Under the pieces are notes generated by a model, which worked only from the letters and a program-made list of their open reading frames with translations, was not told the origin of the DNA and made no database searches. Both the position numbers and the translations under genes were made by a program. From Staphylotrichum longicolle (taxonomy: Eukaryota; Ascomycota; Sordariomycetes; Sordariales; Chaetomiaceae), in contig JAHCVI010000001.1 of the NCBI GenBank assembly GCA_019096155.1, positions 10,416,001-10,480,000 on the forward strand: 64,000 nucleotides of DNA, in the 5' to 3' direction. Below, piece by piece: positions 21,703-33,475 of the stretch. Each line of letters starts with the position of its first letter. Position 1 is the first letter of the stretch.

Positions 21703-22471
21703 ATGCCTATCGACGAGGTGAAGCCCGCGGGAAGCACCTCCCCTGTGGCCAGGGAGAAGCTCGAGGGTATGTTTGCCTCATGCCGCCCGAGTGTCTACGT
21801 CCGCAAATTGTGTTGGCTAATACGTGCATCATGCACCCCGAAACAGCCCAGATCAAGAGCGCTGACATGGTATGACGCGACCATCCAAATCAACCCCTCC
21901 GCTTTCGGCACCCGGAAAGCTGACACACCAACTCTGCGCAAAGACCGAGGACATGCAACAAGAGGCGGTCGAAGTTGGTATGTAGAAACTGTGGGGTGGC
22001 TGCGGCCTCAGGGGCTGTCGCGCAGACGGACGGACACTGACTTGGCGCCTCCCGCAGCCCAGGAAGCGATGGCAAAGTTTACCATTGAGAAGGTTTGTCG
22101 CGCCTGACCTTCCCTGTTCCCCTGGGCAATGCTTGGCATGGCGACTTCATCAGCATGGCAGTACTGACGTCGCATGTGCAGGACATTGCTCAACATATCA
22201 AGAGAACGGTACGCCTGCCACCCGGATGCGTGCCCTCGACCGTTCAGCTGACGCAGGGCTCTTACAGTTCGATGAGAGGAAGGGCCCGACTTGGCACTGC
22301 ATTGTGGGCCGCAACTTCGGCAGCTTCGTAACCCACGGTATGCCGCGACGATCTCTGCACCATGTTTAGACTTCGATAGCCACTAACCACAGCCGCTTCC
22401 GCACAGAGACCAAGCACTTTATCTACTTCTACCTCGGCCACTGCGCGATCCTGCTATTCAAGACACAGTAG
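21703..22471 (+). CDS. Dynein light chain LC8 (DYNLL type)
   Basis: Seven small exons: 21,703-21,766, 21,847-21,869, 21,944-21,977, 22,058-22,092, 22,182-22,208, 22,268-22,337 and 22,407-22,471. All six introns are GT..AG, 59-89 bp, and all phases agree, giving 105 residues. The joined protein has the LC8 fold throughout: IKSADMTEDMQQEAVEVA, AMAKFTIEKDIAQHIKR, FDERKGPTWHCIVGRNFGSF and ETKHFIYFYLGHCAILLFKTQ. LC8 is a homodimeric hub that binds short TQT-type motifs in dynein intermediate chain and many other partners; in filamentous fungi it supports dynein-driven nuclear and vesicle transport. The N-terminal 15-20 residues (PIDEVKPAGSTSP) are an extension relative to animal LC8 of about 89 residues. 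Identity is certain; the seven-exon structure is unusual for so short a protein. Confidence 0.96.
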
Positions 22472-23640
22472 GGAAGCGGCCTCCTCCGTTTTCTCTCGAA
22501 GCTGTGAAGCAGCGCGGCGCTTACCACAGTCTGCCGACCTGCCTACCAGCGAGCGAACTTTGAAAAGGAAACGGGCGGAGGATCGTTTCGCGGAGGGCAA
22601 CCAGGGCTGGCCAAACAAAGCAACGATGCAGAAACAGACGCCCAAGAGGAAGCACTGAAGGAATCTGGGTTTAACGAACGGAGAGGAGGTTCGCTCGAAG
22701 ACGGACACAGCTGTGTAGCCAAGGAGCTTCGTTGGTTTTTGTACGTTAAGGTTGGGAGTGGAGACGGGCAACGGCACACGCCCCATCTCTCGATTTGCGA
22801 TTTGCAACTTATATACACCCAGGCCCAGTTGCCTTTTCCCGTGGGTTTCCCCCCTCGTTCTTCAGCCCTCAGATGTGAGTGACCGGGTTTCAGACTGGGA
22901 CAAATTAACTGCTCAGTCCCACCTCGCCACGCAACGCGTGGGTGGTACCGCGCATTGCTTCCGTCCACTGCGCTGAGGCATCACTGCGGCCGAGAGTCCG
23001 TGGCATGTTGGCATGTGGTCAACCTTCCGTTACCACCCCGCGACATTGGCAGTGTGACACGACAGATTTTGGTCAAGTCCACCCGTCTATTCACCAGCAA
23101 CACAAAGCAAAGAAAAGAGAAGTTCAAGTCGGAAACAATGTAATCAAGTGAGTCTAAAACAATCTAGAAAGACACATATCACAAGGAGCAGCAACTGTCA
23201 GGAATTCTTTTGTGATTCATCAACCCCTAAAACTAAGCTATTCCCCAATGTCTTTGTGGGTTCATACGGTCTTCGTCCGTCGCCCTGGTATCATGGATCC
23301 TATTTGTGACCCAGCTGTCAAAAAAGCAAACCGCCAAGATGGCTCCCAAAACAAAACGCCGATGTGTGTGTGTGGCATTTTCGCGTGAGAGGATGCCCCC
23401 CTATGACCGGGGCCAGGTAACCCAATGCAATGCACCCAACCCAACCAGATGTTTGAGAGCGAGGCGAACCGCCACACGCCTATATGCCTTCCTTTGCACT
23501 TTTCCCCCAAATGCCCGAAGCCGCCGGCGCCTCAGAAACGGTCGATGAACCGTTTCTACTCCCCTTAACCAGAGAAACTGAAAAACGAAGAAACCAGAGT
23601 GAACTCGTCTGGATTTGTTAGAGTTGCCCCAAGCAACTAA
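22472..23640. other. Intergenic between convergent genes
   Basis: 3' regions of LC8 (plus) and the ELL-like gene (minus). Short frames only, no repeat or RNA gene recognised. Confidence 0.5.
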
Positions 23641-26227
23641 TCAAGCCGCGACCGCCGCATAAATCTCAGTCTTCATGCGGCTCAACCGTTCGTGCATGTC
23701 GAGCAAGTCGGTCACCTTGCTCGGATCCGGGTTATCGAGGGCCGTAATATCGCGGTGAAGGCGCTGGTACCGCTCATAAAACTGCTTGAACTTGCCTGCC
23801 AGCTCCATCGTTTCCTGGGAGGGCCGGTGCCGCTTGACCTTGTTCCCAGGGAAGGAGTCCGTTGGAGGTCGCTTTTTGGCCATGCTGATGCCGACGCTGC
23901 TGTCCGTGGTGCTGCTGCTGCTTCGGACGGCAATATCCCGTTCCCGCTCCCGCTCCCGCTCCCGATTCCTTTCCCTCTCACGCTCCCTCTCGCGCTCCCT
24001 CTCGCGCTCCCGTTCGCGTTCACGTTCACGTTCGCGCTCTCGGTCGCGGTCGTGATCGCGGGTCCGAGCAAGTGCGCGACGGTCTTGCTCCATGTCTGAG
24101 GCATTTGTCGGCGGGGATGAAGCCAGCGGGGAAGATTTCACTGGGGACGTATTCTTGGCTTTGGGCGCTGCTGCCCCCGAGCCGGTGGCGCGGCTGTTGT
24201 GGCTCGCATCGGACACAGTGCGTGCCTTGGCCGAGCTAACAGGGGCGGGCAGCGGCTTGGTGGCAGGCTTCACTCGCTTCATGAGCGGAGTGCCAGAGCT
24301 GGAGCTGTCATCGTCGTCAGCGTCCCGGGGGCGCTTTGTCGGGGGCTTAGTCGGCTTCGCGGTAACCTGGGCGCGGATGGTGTCCCTTTCCTTCTCGCGC
24401 TTCTCGTCCCGTGGCGGAGCCTTCGTGTTCGCAGCAAGTCTCGGCTTCGGAGCCATGGTTTCCTTCTCGGCCGCCCTTGGCTTCTCAACCTCCCGCTGGG
24501 TAGGCTTGGAGGCTGGCGCAGCCGCGGCTTTTGGCTTTCCCATTGACGTCGAAAGGGGCACCTCATCGTCGCTCGAGCTCGAATCCGAGACAAACTCCTT
24601 GGACAAGACCCGAGCTCCCTTAGGGCCTGCGGCTCTCGCAGGCGGCTTGGCAGCGGACGGTTTCGGTGCCGTCTTTGGCGTAGTCGCCGCCGCAGGCTTC
24701 TTCTTCGTGGTCGAAAGCAGTCGCTTGGCCTGCGCTTCCGACGCCGAGAGCTTCTTCTTCCCTGTGGAGGTCTGAGAGCTTGATCGCGACATGGGTTCGC
24801 CGCCTTTACCCTTCTTTGAAGCCGAGCCTGCTGAGTCCTCCTTTTCCGAGTCCCCCCCGCTGGCGCTCGCTCCGTCTGCTCTCTGCTTCGGCGCCGGGGC
24901 CGAGGCCGTTGGACCCTTTGCAAGCGCCGCTTGTAGTCTGCTGAGACATTTGCCCTTCCCACGCTCCGACTTGGTGAGCAGCTTCTGCCAAAGCGGGTCG
25001 GATGCGCTGATCCGCAGGCGGTCATACTGTCTGATGGCATTTTCGATAGCCTTCTGGCGGTCCGACTCGTTGGCATAATCGTACTCGAACACGTCGAGCT
25101 CCTTCCAAGATGCTCTCTTCAAGACCCATTTCTGAAGATCTTTGTCGAAGTCCGCCACTTTGCTGAGAGCGGCATTGAACTCGTCCTCAGTCCCTTCGTC
25201 CCACTTGGCAAAGAGGTCATCACGGGATAGGTCCTGCACCGCGAGCTCATGTAATATGGGGAAGCGCTGTTGCCTCGTTCTCTCCTGTGCCGTGCCGCCG
25301 GATGTCGGGAGCGAAGGCGAACCGATCCCGCTCAAAGCTGGGCTGGGCGGTAATGATCGCGGCGATGCAGCCGAGTATGCATCAAGCAGCCTGTTGTTGG
25401 CCTTGAACTTTCCCCCCTTGGAACTGGGTAGACCGCCGACAATTACAGCACTAGAATCCACGTTAGTCTCAGCTCCTTCGCCCGAGCATTCCGCGATGGC
25501 ATACGAATTCTCCCGCTTGTCTGCTGCCAGATTGGCAAGCGAGCGCTCGAGCCGAGCAGCAGCATCCTCTGGCCCTTGCTCCGAGTCCACATCCTTCGAG
25601 GAAGAAGCGGGTCTGGTGGTTGTTTTGGAGACCTTGACCGGGGCTTGAGCAGGTAGTCTCTTGGGAACCACTTCCTCCTTGCCTGCCAACTTGGAGGATT
25701 TCGTGGCCCTCGCCTTGGCATTGCGCTTCGGAGCTTTCAAGATGGACATGGTGGGATCCGGAAACTTGGTCGCAGTTGAGGGGTTCTCGGAGTCGGCCCA
25801 AAAGAGATCGTAGCCAGACGGGTCTGATGTTTTGGATATGCGTAACTCGTGATCGTCGAACAGGAATTTCTGGAGTTCAGAGAGTCAGCAAGTGGCTTGA
25901 ACAAGAAGAGGGACTTGGCTGGTATTCAGGTGCTTTTGACGCGGGTTGTGCGAGATCAACACCTGGGCTATTGTGCAGCACCGCTGAATAGCAGACAATA
26001 GCAGAGAATGGCAGACAATAGCCAGCAATGACAGAGGCAAAAGGTTCAATGCTTACCGGGCTGCTTCCCAGGGCCAATTGAATATCCCCGCCATTCTGAA
26101 CGCAAGCAATCATGTCTTCAATAACACTGCCGCTCAGAGAGATGGCGAATGCCTGCTGTGGGAGCCCAGCCGTCTGTTTGGCTGAGCTCTCAAGCAGCAC
26201 ACCGCTCTCGGAGATGTTGAGCACCAT
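23641..26227 (-). CDS. ELL-like RNA polymerase II elongation factor
   Basis: Two exons, 26,227-26,057 and 25,869-23,641, give 799 residues; intron 25,870-26,056 (GTAAGC..CAG). The start is the first ATG in frame; an upstream GTG-initiated extension is open but not needed. The N-terminus (MVLNISESGVLL, FAISLSGSVIEDMIACVQNG, LALGSSPKFLFDDHELRI, DPSGYDLFW) matches what I know of fungal ELL/Ell1 N-terminal domains, which stimulate Pol II elongation with an EAF partner. A second folded-looking part at about residues 220-330 (FPILHELAVQDLSRDDLF, EFDYANESDRQ-like) is followed by a long Lys/Pro/Ala/Ser-rich linker, an alternating Arg-Glu tract at about 660-702, and a C-terminal helical segment (KFKQFYERYQRLHRDI, LLDMHERLSRMKTEIY) resembling the occludin/ELL C-terminal domain. 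Family call is by motif recall, so moderate. Confidence 0.66.
23936..24060 (-). repeat. Arg-Glu/Arg-Asp dipeptide repeat, hexamer-type coding tract
   Basis: On the minus strand this encodes an almost perfect run of alternating Arg and Glu (with Asp at one end and one Asn). The plus strand shows imperfect CGCTCC/CGCTCC-like hexamers. It lies inside the ELL-like CDS. Confidence 0.9.
25987..26030 (+). repeat. Short imperfect tandem repeat in the ELL-like intron
   Basis: Three to four copies of a 10-11-bp unit close to GCAGACAATA lie within the 187-bp intron. Function unknown. Confidence 0.7.
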
Positions 26228-29200
26228 CTTGACACGGCGAATGTGGATCTGCGACTCCTTCCCTCGCGCTCCTCCCCATGCGTCCCTCAGGATCCCCACC
26301 CGGTTTTCCTCGTCTGTGTCTCTCTTATTGTATCTTCAACTTGTTATACTTCGTCGAATTCGAGGGGTAATGGTCGGTGCTCGGGGTACGATCGCACGAC
26401 GGGCACTTCAGTAGGAGGAGCTCGCTCGACAGGTCGGAAGAGGGTGGATGGTAGTGGCACAGGAAATCACTCGTGAGCGATGCCGGCTCAAGCAAGCCAG
26501 TCAAAGGACGATGATTCTTCAGAGAGAAGAGAACAAGGTCCCGTGGTTGTGGTTTGCTCGTCTCTGCGGGCAATCAAGCATGTGGCGGTAGTTGACGGTG
26601 ACGCTTGGTTCCAAGAACAACACTAAGCTCAGCAGGCCTTGTGCCGGTCCTTGTTGTCCACGAGTTTCCTGGGTCACGAAAACGTCACGGGCTCGATGTA
26701 TGGCCGTTCGAGTGCAGTAAAGATGCAGATGTCGACCATGCAGTTATGTTTGGAGGCAGTCGTTGTTGCGTAGTTTGTATGCACCTGGGCACGGCACCGA
26801 CGTGAGAGGGATCGGCGGACGGCGGACGGCGTACGGAAGATGGACGGAGATGGACGAGAAGGCTGGAACGCGGGCAGTGGGCAGCGGGCAGAGACAAGAA
26901 CGAGAGGTGGCCCAATGGTGCACAAAGTCGTGCCTTGGGAGTCCAAAAAGAGGATATCACAGGCAAGAGAAAGAAAGCAAGCTCCAGAAAGAGGAGCGCA
27001 AGAGGGCCTGCACCGAAAGCGCAGGAGGGCTAAGAGAGGCACCGAGGGTGACAAGCCCAGAGACGGACAGGGCGGAGCGGGTAGGTTGCACGACCATGTC
27101 CCCACAGGCGTCCTTTGGCACGCCCGTCCCACCAGCGCATTGGATGTACCTGACTGTAGCCTGCAGGCCTGGCCCGCCCCACCGGGCTTTGTCGATGGGC
27201 TTGGGCCCGGGGCCCGATAAAAGGAAGCAGGGCACGGCGCCCTTTGACTCGCCCAGCAGGTTGGGGGCAGTGGGGTCCCCGTGACAGTACCGTCAGGTAC
27301 GCACTGGTCCCATTCCCGGCCTGACCTGGAAGCTGCCTCGCTGCTTCTCTTTGCCTGACAGGGGGCAGGGATTGCGGGTGAGCAGCATTGTGCATGTATC
27401 CGATGCGGACCGTGATCTCCAGACTCTTCCAGCGCGGCCGTCACACCTGATTTTACTGGGCCCAAGGTGCAAGTTGCTTCGTACAGCCTCTCGATGTTCA
27501 CAAGAATCGCCAGATGCGTCAGAGGCAAATCGACAGAGCCACGACCAGATACCGCTCAGCCCAGACCATCCAGTGGAGACCATGACCTTCGCCCAGAGCC
27601 AGGGTGGAGCTCGTGGTCCATTGCTCGTTGGGTTTCGGGCCCGGGCAACGGAGAAAGCGTTGACAGGCGTGACAGGCCGCCTGGTCTCAACCCAGCAGCA
27701 AGGCAACCCAAAAATGCCATTTTTCCCTCAGGAGATCGTTTTGATTTGAAGCCTCAAGCGACCTTGGAATCTTCCAATGCCATTTTTACACACCAGCTCT
27801 GCCTCTTTTCCATGTTTCTTTCATTGAACGCACGAAGCTCTGGACTCGGGCAGGGCCGGGTGGACCCTGATCTGAACATGGCACCCCACTCCCCTGCAAG
27901 AGTGCATGGAGGGGGGACGAAGTCTCCATAGGTAGCTGGGCCGGCTCAGTCCGCTTCACGTTGCACCCCGAATCATTTGTCCTGAAATCTCCCAGCGCAA
28001 CCCGCTCGAATCTCGCTGCCTCCTGGTTGCGATGGAAACTGGCAAGCATTTTCAAACCAGACGAAGCCATTGTCATTCCAGGAGCAGGTCCAAGACTATG
28101 TGAAGCTCTCGCTACCGAGGGGCCGCGCTGCTGCGCATCTCACGTCATGCCAAGTCGGTCTGACTCCCCGTGGTACAGGGACGCCTCTCCCATCTACCAG
28201 GCTCTGGATGGGGCCCTTGCGGGAATGAAAACGAGCGATTACAATCCAGTTTGGCTGCCCATCTTGCTGAGGATGACACCAACGTCCCTCCCAACCCTTT
28301 CGCTCTTCCTGGAAGCGCCAATTGTCCCAAAGCCCTGGGTCGATGTCCTTGAGCCGCCACCGTATTTCTTCTGGAGGAGCGCTAGTTGCTGACTTACCCC
28401 TCCCGTATGAAGCAAGGTGTTGTCGATTCACCAAGCTTGCACTGCATAACGAGCCGGAGAAGCCTTCGTTAGTTTCTCTAGTGGAGGGCATCTTCTGGCC
28501 TTCGTCTCCCAAACCGTGTGGTTGGGCACCTTAGTGACCGGGTCCGGCTTTCCCAAAGAAGCCAGTCAGTGGCCGTCAGGCGGCGGCCCGTTCACTCGGC
28601 TCCCGTGTACCTTACAGTTCATGTTTTTGCACACCAGCCATCTGCAAACCCAGCTTTGCCTCTACTACATGTATAGTGAGATCTCAAACCAAGAGCTGGG
28701 ACGCCTTTTGTACTGAAACCTGGAGTTGTCGGTCGACGAGAACAACGGGCTTGACCGAGTTAGTTCCCAAAGCTCCTCCGCGGCACAGAACGCCCAACTC
28801 AGAAGGTTGTAACGTCGTACCGAATGACAGCGCATGCCATGCCTTCGTGATAGGGCAAGTGGCGCTGCAGTGACACAGCAGAGGTGTGGTGGAGAACACA
28901 GCAGGCGCACATCAAAGCAGCTTCGCTGGTGGTGGCAATGGAACCGAAGTATTGGCCGGCTTACTCATGAAGCTTCCATCCCATCTCTGAGCCCATCTCT
29001 CACCCACGCACTGACCTGCCAACGAGAAGCCCAACTCTCAAGTGCGCGAGATCGAACAGCACGGAGTGGAATGGATGGGCAGACGTGCTATGCAGTAGGC
29101 CAGGCGTGCAGAATCCGGGCTTGAGTTGCAGCCACGGAGTGGAATACAATAAGGCCGGGCGGGGAGACTTTGCCAGACCCCGAAACCTGAGAATGCAGCT

Positions 29201-32200
29201 GTTCTGATCTCGATCATCTCCCACCCTCCTTCCGATCGGGGATGGCCCAAGTTGGACAGACCGACGATTCCCGCTCTTCGTGAAGCAAACCTAGCTCCAG
29301 CTGCGATTGGCACATTTCCTGCCGTCACTCGAGGTTCCAAGTTCTGCATGTCTTACCCTTCCTTTCCTTTCGCACAGTTCCCGTTCCCGACACATGGAGC
29401 CGGACGAGCCCGGCTGGCTCAACTCCCGCTCAGAGCTGAAGAAACGGGAACCGGCAGCCGCCAGGTCTGCCGACTTGCCCAATCCGAGGGCATACCCGGC
29501 AGCCCCGCCTCGGCTGGGTCAAGACTGGACGGTTACAATCCCGATACTCCTCCGTACCTATGTAAACAACCTTTACCCGTAAGATCTCATCGAAAATCCG
29601 GGGTATCCAGCCAAGCGAGCCGATCTCCCAAGGCGGTTCCCCTCCTTGAGAGAGCCCTGGGGTGGTTGCCTCCTCACGATGTGCTGCGACCTGAGGGAGC
29701 CGAGCAAGCGAGTGTCTTGTGTATTACCTGGTTTTTCCCCACCCCATCTGCCCCGATGCGTTGACGCTTCTGCACGGCGACTCTTGCAGAAAGAATCCCG
29801 CGCACGGCGGGGCGCAAACAACGACGGAGGTCGAAATGATGCACTGAATCCGGAAGCTTTCCGTCCTTGAATGGCTCTTGTTGAGCGGCCCCAAATCCTC
29901 GACACACTAAAAGGTAGACATGGGGCTCGGAGCACTGCAGCGGAGGGGTAGGAGGGAGTCAGCCACACCCGTCAGCAGAACCACAACACCTTGTTGTCAC
30001 CTGCTTTCTCTATGAGAGTGAGGGCAGGTACATCACCGGCAAGACCTGCGATTGTCTCTCGACAACATTTTCACGGACCTTTGCGGTATGGTGGCCGGTT
30101 TCCCGATCGTAGCATGTTTGCCACACTGACGTGAAAACCACGAGTACGTAAGTCGGCTGAACCCGCAGCCAAACAATATATTTAACTCTATATCTGACCC
30201 GGAGCTGCTAGGCCCGTCTGATCTGGTCGAACCATTGGGGCGTGCACGCGCAGGAAAATCCGGGGTTTAGATTAGGAAGAGAAGTGCAAAGAATCGCAAT
30301 TCATTTACTGCAGGAGCGCTCAAGCAGCGAGAACAAACAAAACACTTGGTAAACGGCCGTGTTCCTGAACAGAGCCCGCGACAAAAAATGACGACCCATC
30401 GCCTTCATCCCTTGCACGGAGATGCATGACCAACCACCGCACCCTCTGTTTGCCAATCAGCTGCCCGTGTATCACCGAGTGCCGCAAAGTGTTCCTGCGT
30501 GCGTTTTTCCTCCGTTGCCGCCCGCACGTGCTGTGCTCTCTGTCTCTCTCTAAGCATTCTGCTGCTTACACTTCGGTGAAGGACCACCCTTCCCGTGTTG
30601 TGTTGCAGAGAGATGGAGCTCTGCCGCTGCCATGGCAGGGTCGCATGGATCACCGTTGTCGAATCGCCCCTGTCACTTTCCCTCTCACCGGATGACCAAA
30701 GTCAAGTATTCTACAGTACTCCAAGGACAATACACACACAGTAAGTAGATGCCGATGTCCATCACAAAACAAGATGGAGATTGCCGAACCACTCAGACAG
30801 GACGGCTTGTTCTCCCCTCCCACTGTGAGACATTCCCAGCGCCGATGGATCGAACACGAGCGAGGTTCCTCGAGGTACCTTTTTTGCGGGCAAAAGTGGG
30901 ACCCCGCATCTGCATCCGGGCAGCCACGTTGAGGCGTTTTGGGCCTAGCGCGGACCCAAAGGAGACGGACGGAATTCTCGGGCGGGCGCACGGGCCAGAC
31001 CGCCCTTCCCGACCCCCAACCCCACCATTCGCTTTGCCAAATCACGAGCAGCGCAGACTTGAAACTCCAGGACCAAGCCCAATCTCTCTGAGGGCCGGAA
31101 GCGAGGCAGAACCGAACTGAAGAACGGGATCTGCTTGAGCAATCTTGAGGAATGACATACACAGGACTGGGTCGGGCGGATGTTGACCACGAACAGGTCA
31201 GGGACCAGGGCCTGATACGATGGCATGTCTGGGTTGGGTCCTTGCGGACAGAAAAAGGCGGCCACCAAAGTTACCAAAACAGTGTGGGATATCTGCGTTT
31301 CTTTCTATAAGGCACTGAGAATGCCCGAACACTTGATGAATAGAATGAGATGGACTTTACTAAAATCATTGTTCTCTTCTACTTACGTTCTCTTTCTCAT
31401 CCCTTTTCTTCCTCTTCGTCTTGCTCTTTTTTTCTTCCTTGCATTTGGGCGGACGGATCTTGTCAGACAGGGGGTGGTTGGCCTTGTTTTTACGCCCCGT
31501 CACAGGCCATGACTGCGGGCCTGGCCGCGCCCCACCAACTTTCAGCTTCACCCTGCCAACCCGACGCTGATCTGCATTCCCGGTGAGGGCAGGGACAGAA
31601 AGAAGGCGTTCTCCCCAGTGAAGGCACATGACAGAGTGAGGTCTGCTCTGCGTGGTAAAATGAGCAACAGCACGCCTTGAGATGGAACCATTTCTGGCTC
31701 TTTTCCTGTGGCAAGCGGGCTGGCTGTCCACCGAGCACAGCATGAGAGACCTGCCACAAACACCATAACCGGACCCGTCTCCACTCCCAATCACGGCGTG
31801 GTGGTGAAACAACAGGCCGAATCAGCCAGCCGCGTCGCTAATAGTGTGTGTATGCCTTGCCAAATCCTCCTGGTGTCTAGAGGTGTAAGACGCCCGCCGA
31901 CGGCTTTCTCCGAGCACTTACCTCAGGACGCACAGAATACGAGAGACTATTAGGCCAGCTCAGCCAGGTCGAGCCGAGGAGAGGCGTGCAGGTTGGTCGT
32001 TGACAGGGGAACCACTTCCGTCTATCACAACTTGATGTTGGTTGCACAGCAATCTGAAGTGGTAACACCAACGCCGTCACATGCAGTCGAGACATGTGGG
32101 AATACGGGTACAACAACCTCCTTAGACGTCTGCTGGTGTCCAAGGAACGGACAAGCCGGCGATCAACCTTCACGATGGGTGCTGGCCGTTGCTCAAACAA

Positions 32201-32685
32201 GGTCTGCCTACTGTGACTCCTTGTTTACCCACCCACCGAACACACGTAACCAGAGCACTCATATGTGAAATGGAGAAACATCGACACAATTGACCGTAGG
32301 TATTAAACTGTACTCATATCTCGATGGCGCGCTCCTGTTATTCGCGTTCTTGAAGGTTGTATCGAGCTGCCCTCCCATCAGGCCTGTTGAGGCTCTTGAT
32401 TGACATGACAACAACGCCAAAAATGGCTATGGTCGTCGCAAGCTTTTGAGAAAAACATTGACAACCCGCTTGAGAAGGTGACAACGCGGTTTGCTTTGGA
32501 CCACAGCAGACGCAACAAGACCAAAGAGGCTTGTATGCAAAGACAACTCACATCAAACTGCTTGCAACAGACATCAGCATCCAAGTGAAGTGGTTCAAGA
32601 TTTATCTCAAGCGATGTCTACGTTGTAGACAGTACAACTATTCCAGGTCCATGTCTCCATGTTGCAACCTCAACTCTGAGACGGC
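26228..32685. other. Gene-poor region, left part
   Basis: 6.5 kb upstream of the ELL-like start with no gene I can support. Base composition looks similar to other intergenic DNA here, not strongly AT-rich. The longest frames (for example 284 codons minus ending near 26,674 and 170 codons minus near 30,650-31,162) are low-complexity, overlap other frames and show no domain. No long repeat, tRNA, 5S rRNA or transposon end was recognised by eye. Confidence 0.45.
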
Positions 32686-33475
32686 ATGGACCTCTGTGAC
32701 TACGGTCTTCCGATCCATCCTGGATGTTTCGCATATCCTCCAGCGCATGGCGGAACAGAGCTCGACCTAAGGAAGTCTTGCGGGCATAAAGGAGAGGATC
32801 CTATCCGCAATCTCGGCTTGTCAGACGACGGTCAAGACCTAGCAGGCATGCTATACTGGAATGGTTTATCCAGAGAACAGTCCCAAAGCCGGGTAGCAAT
32901 AGCAAATACCAGACGCGCAAGAAGCCACCAGCCACGTCCTCCAAAAAACCAGAATCCCGGCATGGACATCGCCTTGCGTAGCCTCAGCCGTGAAGTCGGC
33001 ACCTCGCTGCAGGTGTTTCGGGCGCTCCTAGAATGCTTCAAGGGCCAGGTTGCATAGCTTCAAGACTGGGCCGAGGGCTACATGCTCGACAGTGTCTGGA
33101 GAAACAAGGTCATGGATAGGATCCGCCTCAAACACGACCGGGAGTCATTTGAAAGCGTGGCAGCGCAAGCCCTGGGGATCGGATCCCATGCTCAAAGAAG
33201 CTGTGAACAAGGCCAAGGCGCTCAAGGAGACGTGGGACGACAGTTTCATGATAGAAGGCCAGATCAGGATGGCGAAAAAAGCAATCGTTTACCCAGGCGG
33301 CATCATCGACCTCGCCTAGAGAGCGGCAACTAAGCGACTGGCTTGCAAGCGGCTAGTATTTGAGCTCGAAGGGACGAGGTGCCTCCTGGACCGGGACAAG
33401 CACCCATGGATTTGGGTGCGTGGCTCGATTGAGGCCGATTCTCTCAGCAGGTGTTTGGGGTATTCGGTAAGAGTT
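32686..33475 (+). pseudogene. Possible decayed protein-coding relic, family unknown
   Basis: A coding-like stretch is spread over two frames with internal stops. Frame A reads DIALRSLSREVGTSLQVFRALLECF to a TAG at 33,055, then in the same frame LQDWAEGYMLDSVWRNKVMDR and RESFESVAAQALGIGS. At about 33,185 the frame shifts and continues MLKEAVNKAKALKETWDDSF, IRMAKKAIVYPGGIIDL to a TAG at 33,317, then RLVFELEGTRCLLDRDKHPW. The amino-acid make-up (amphipathic, charged, with W and F) is unlike the surrounding noise frames. Both stops are TAG where CAG would be one C-to-T change in a CpA context, which is what RIP would leave, but ordinary decay is equally possible. I do not recognise the family. 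Confidence 0.35.
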
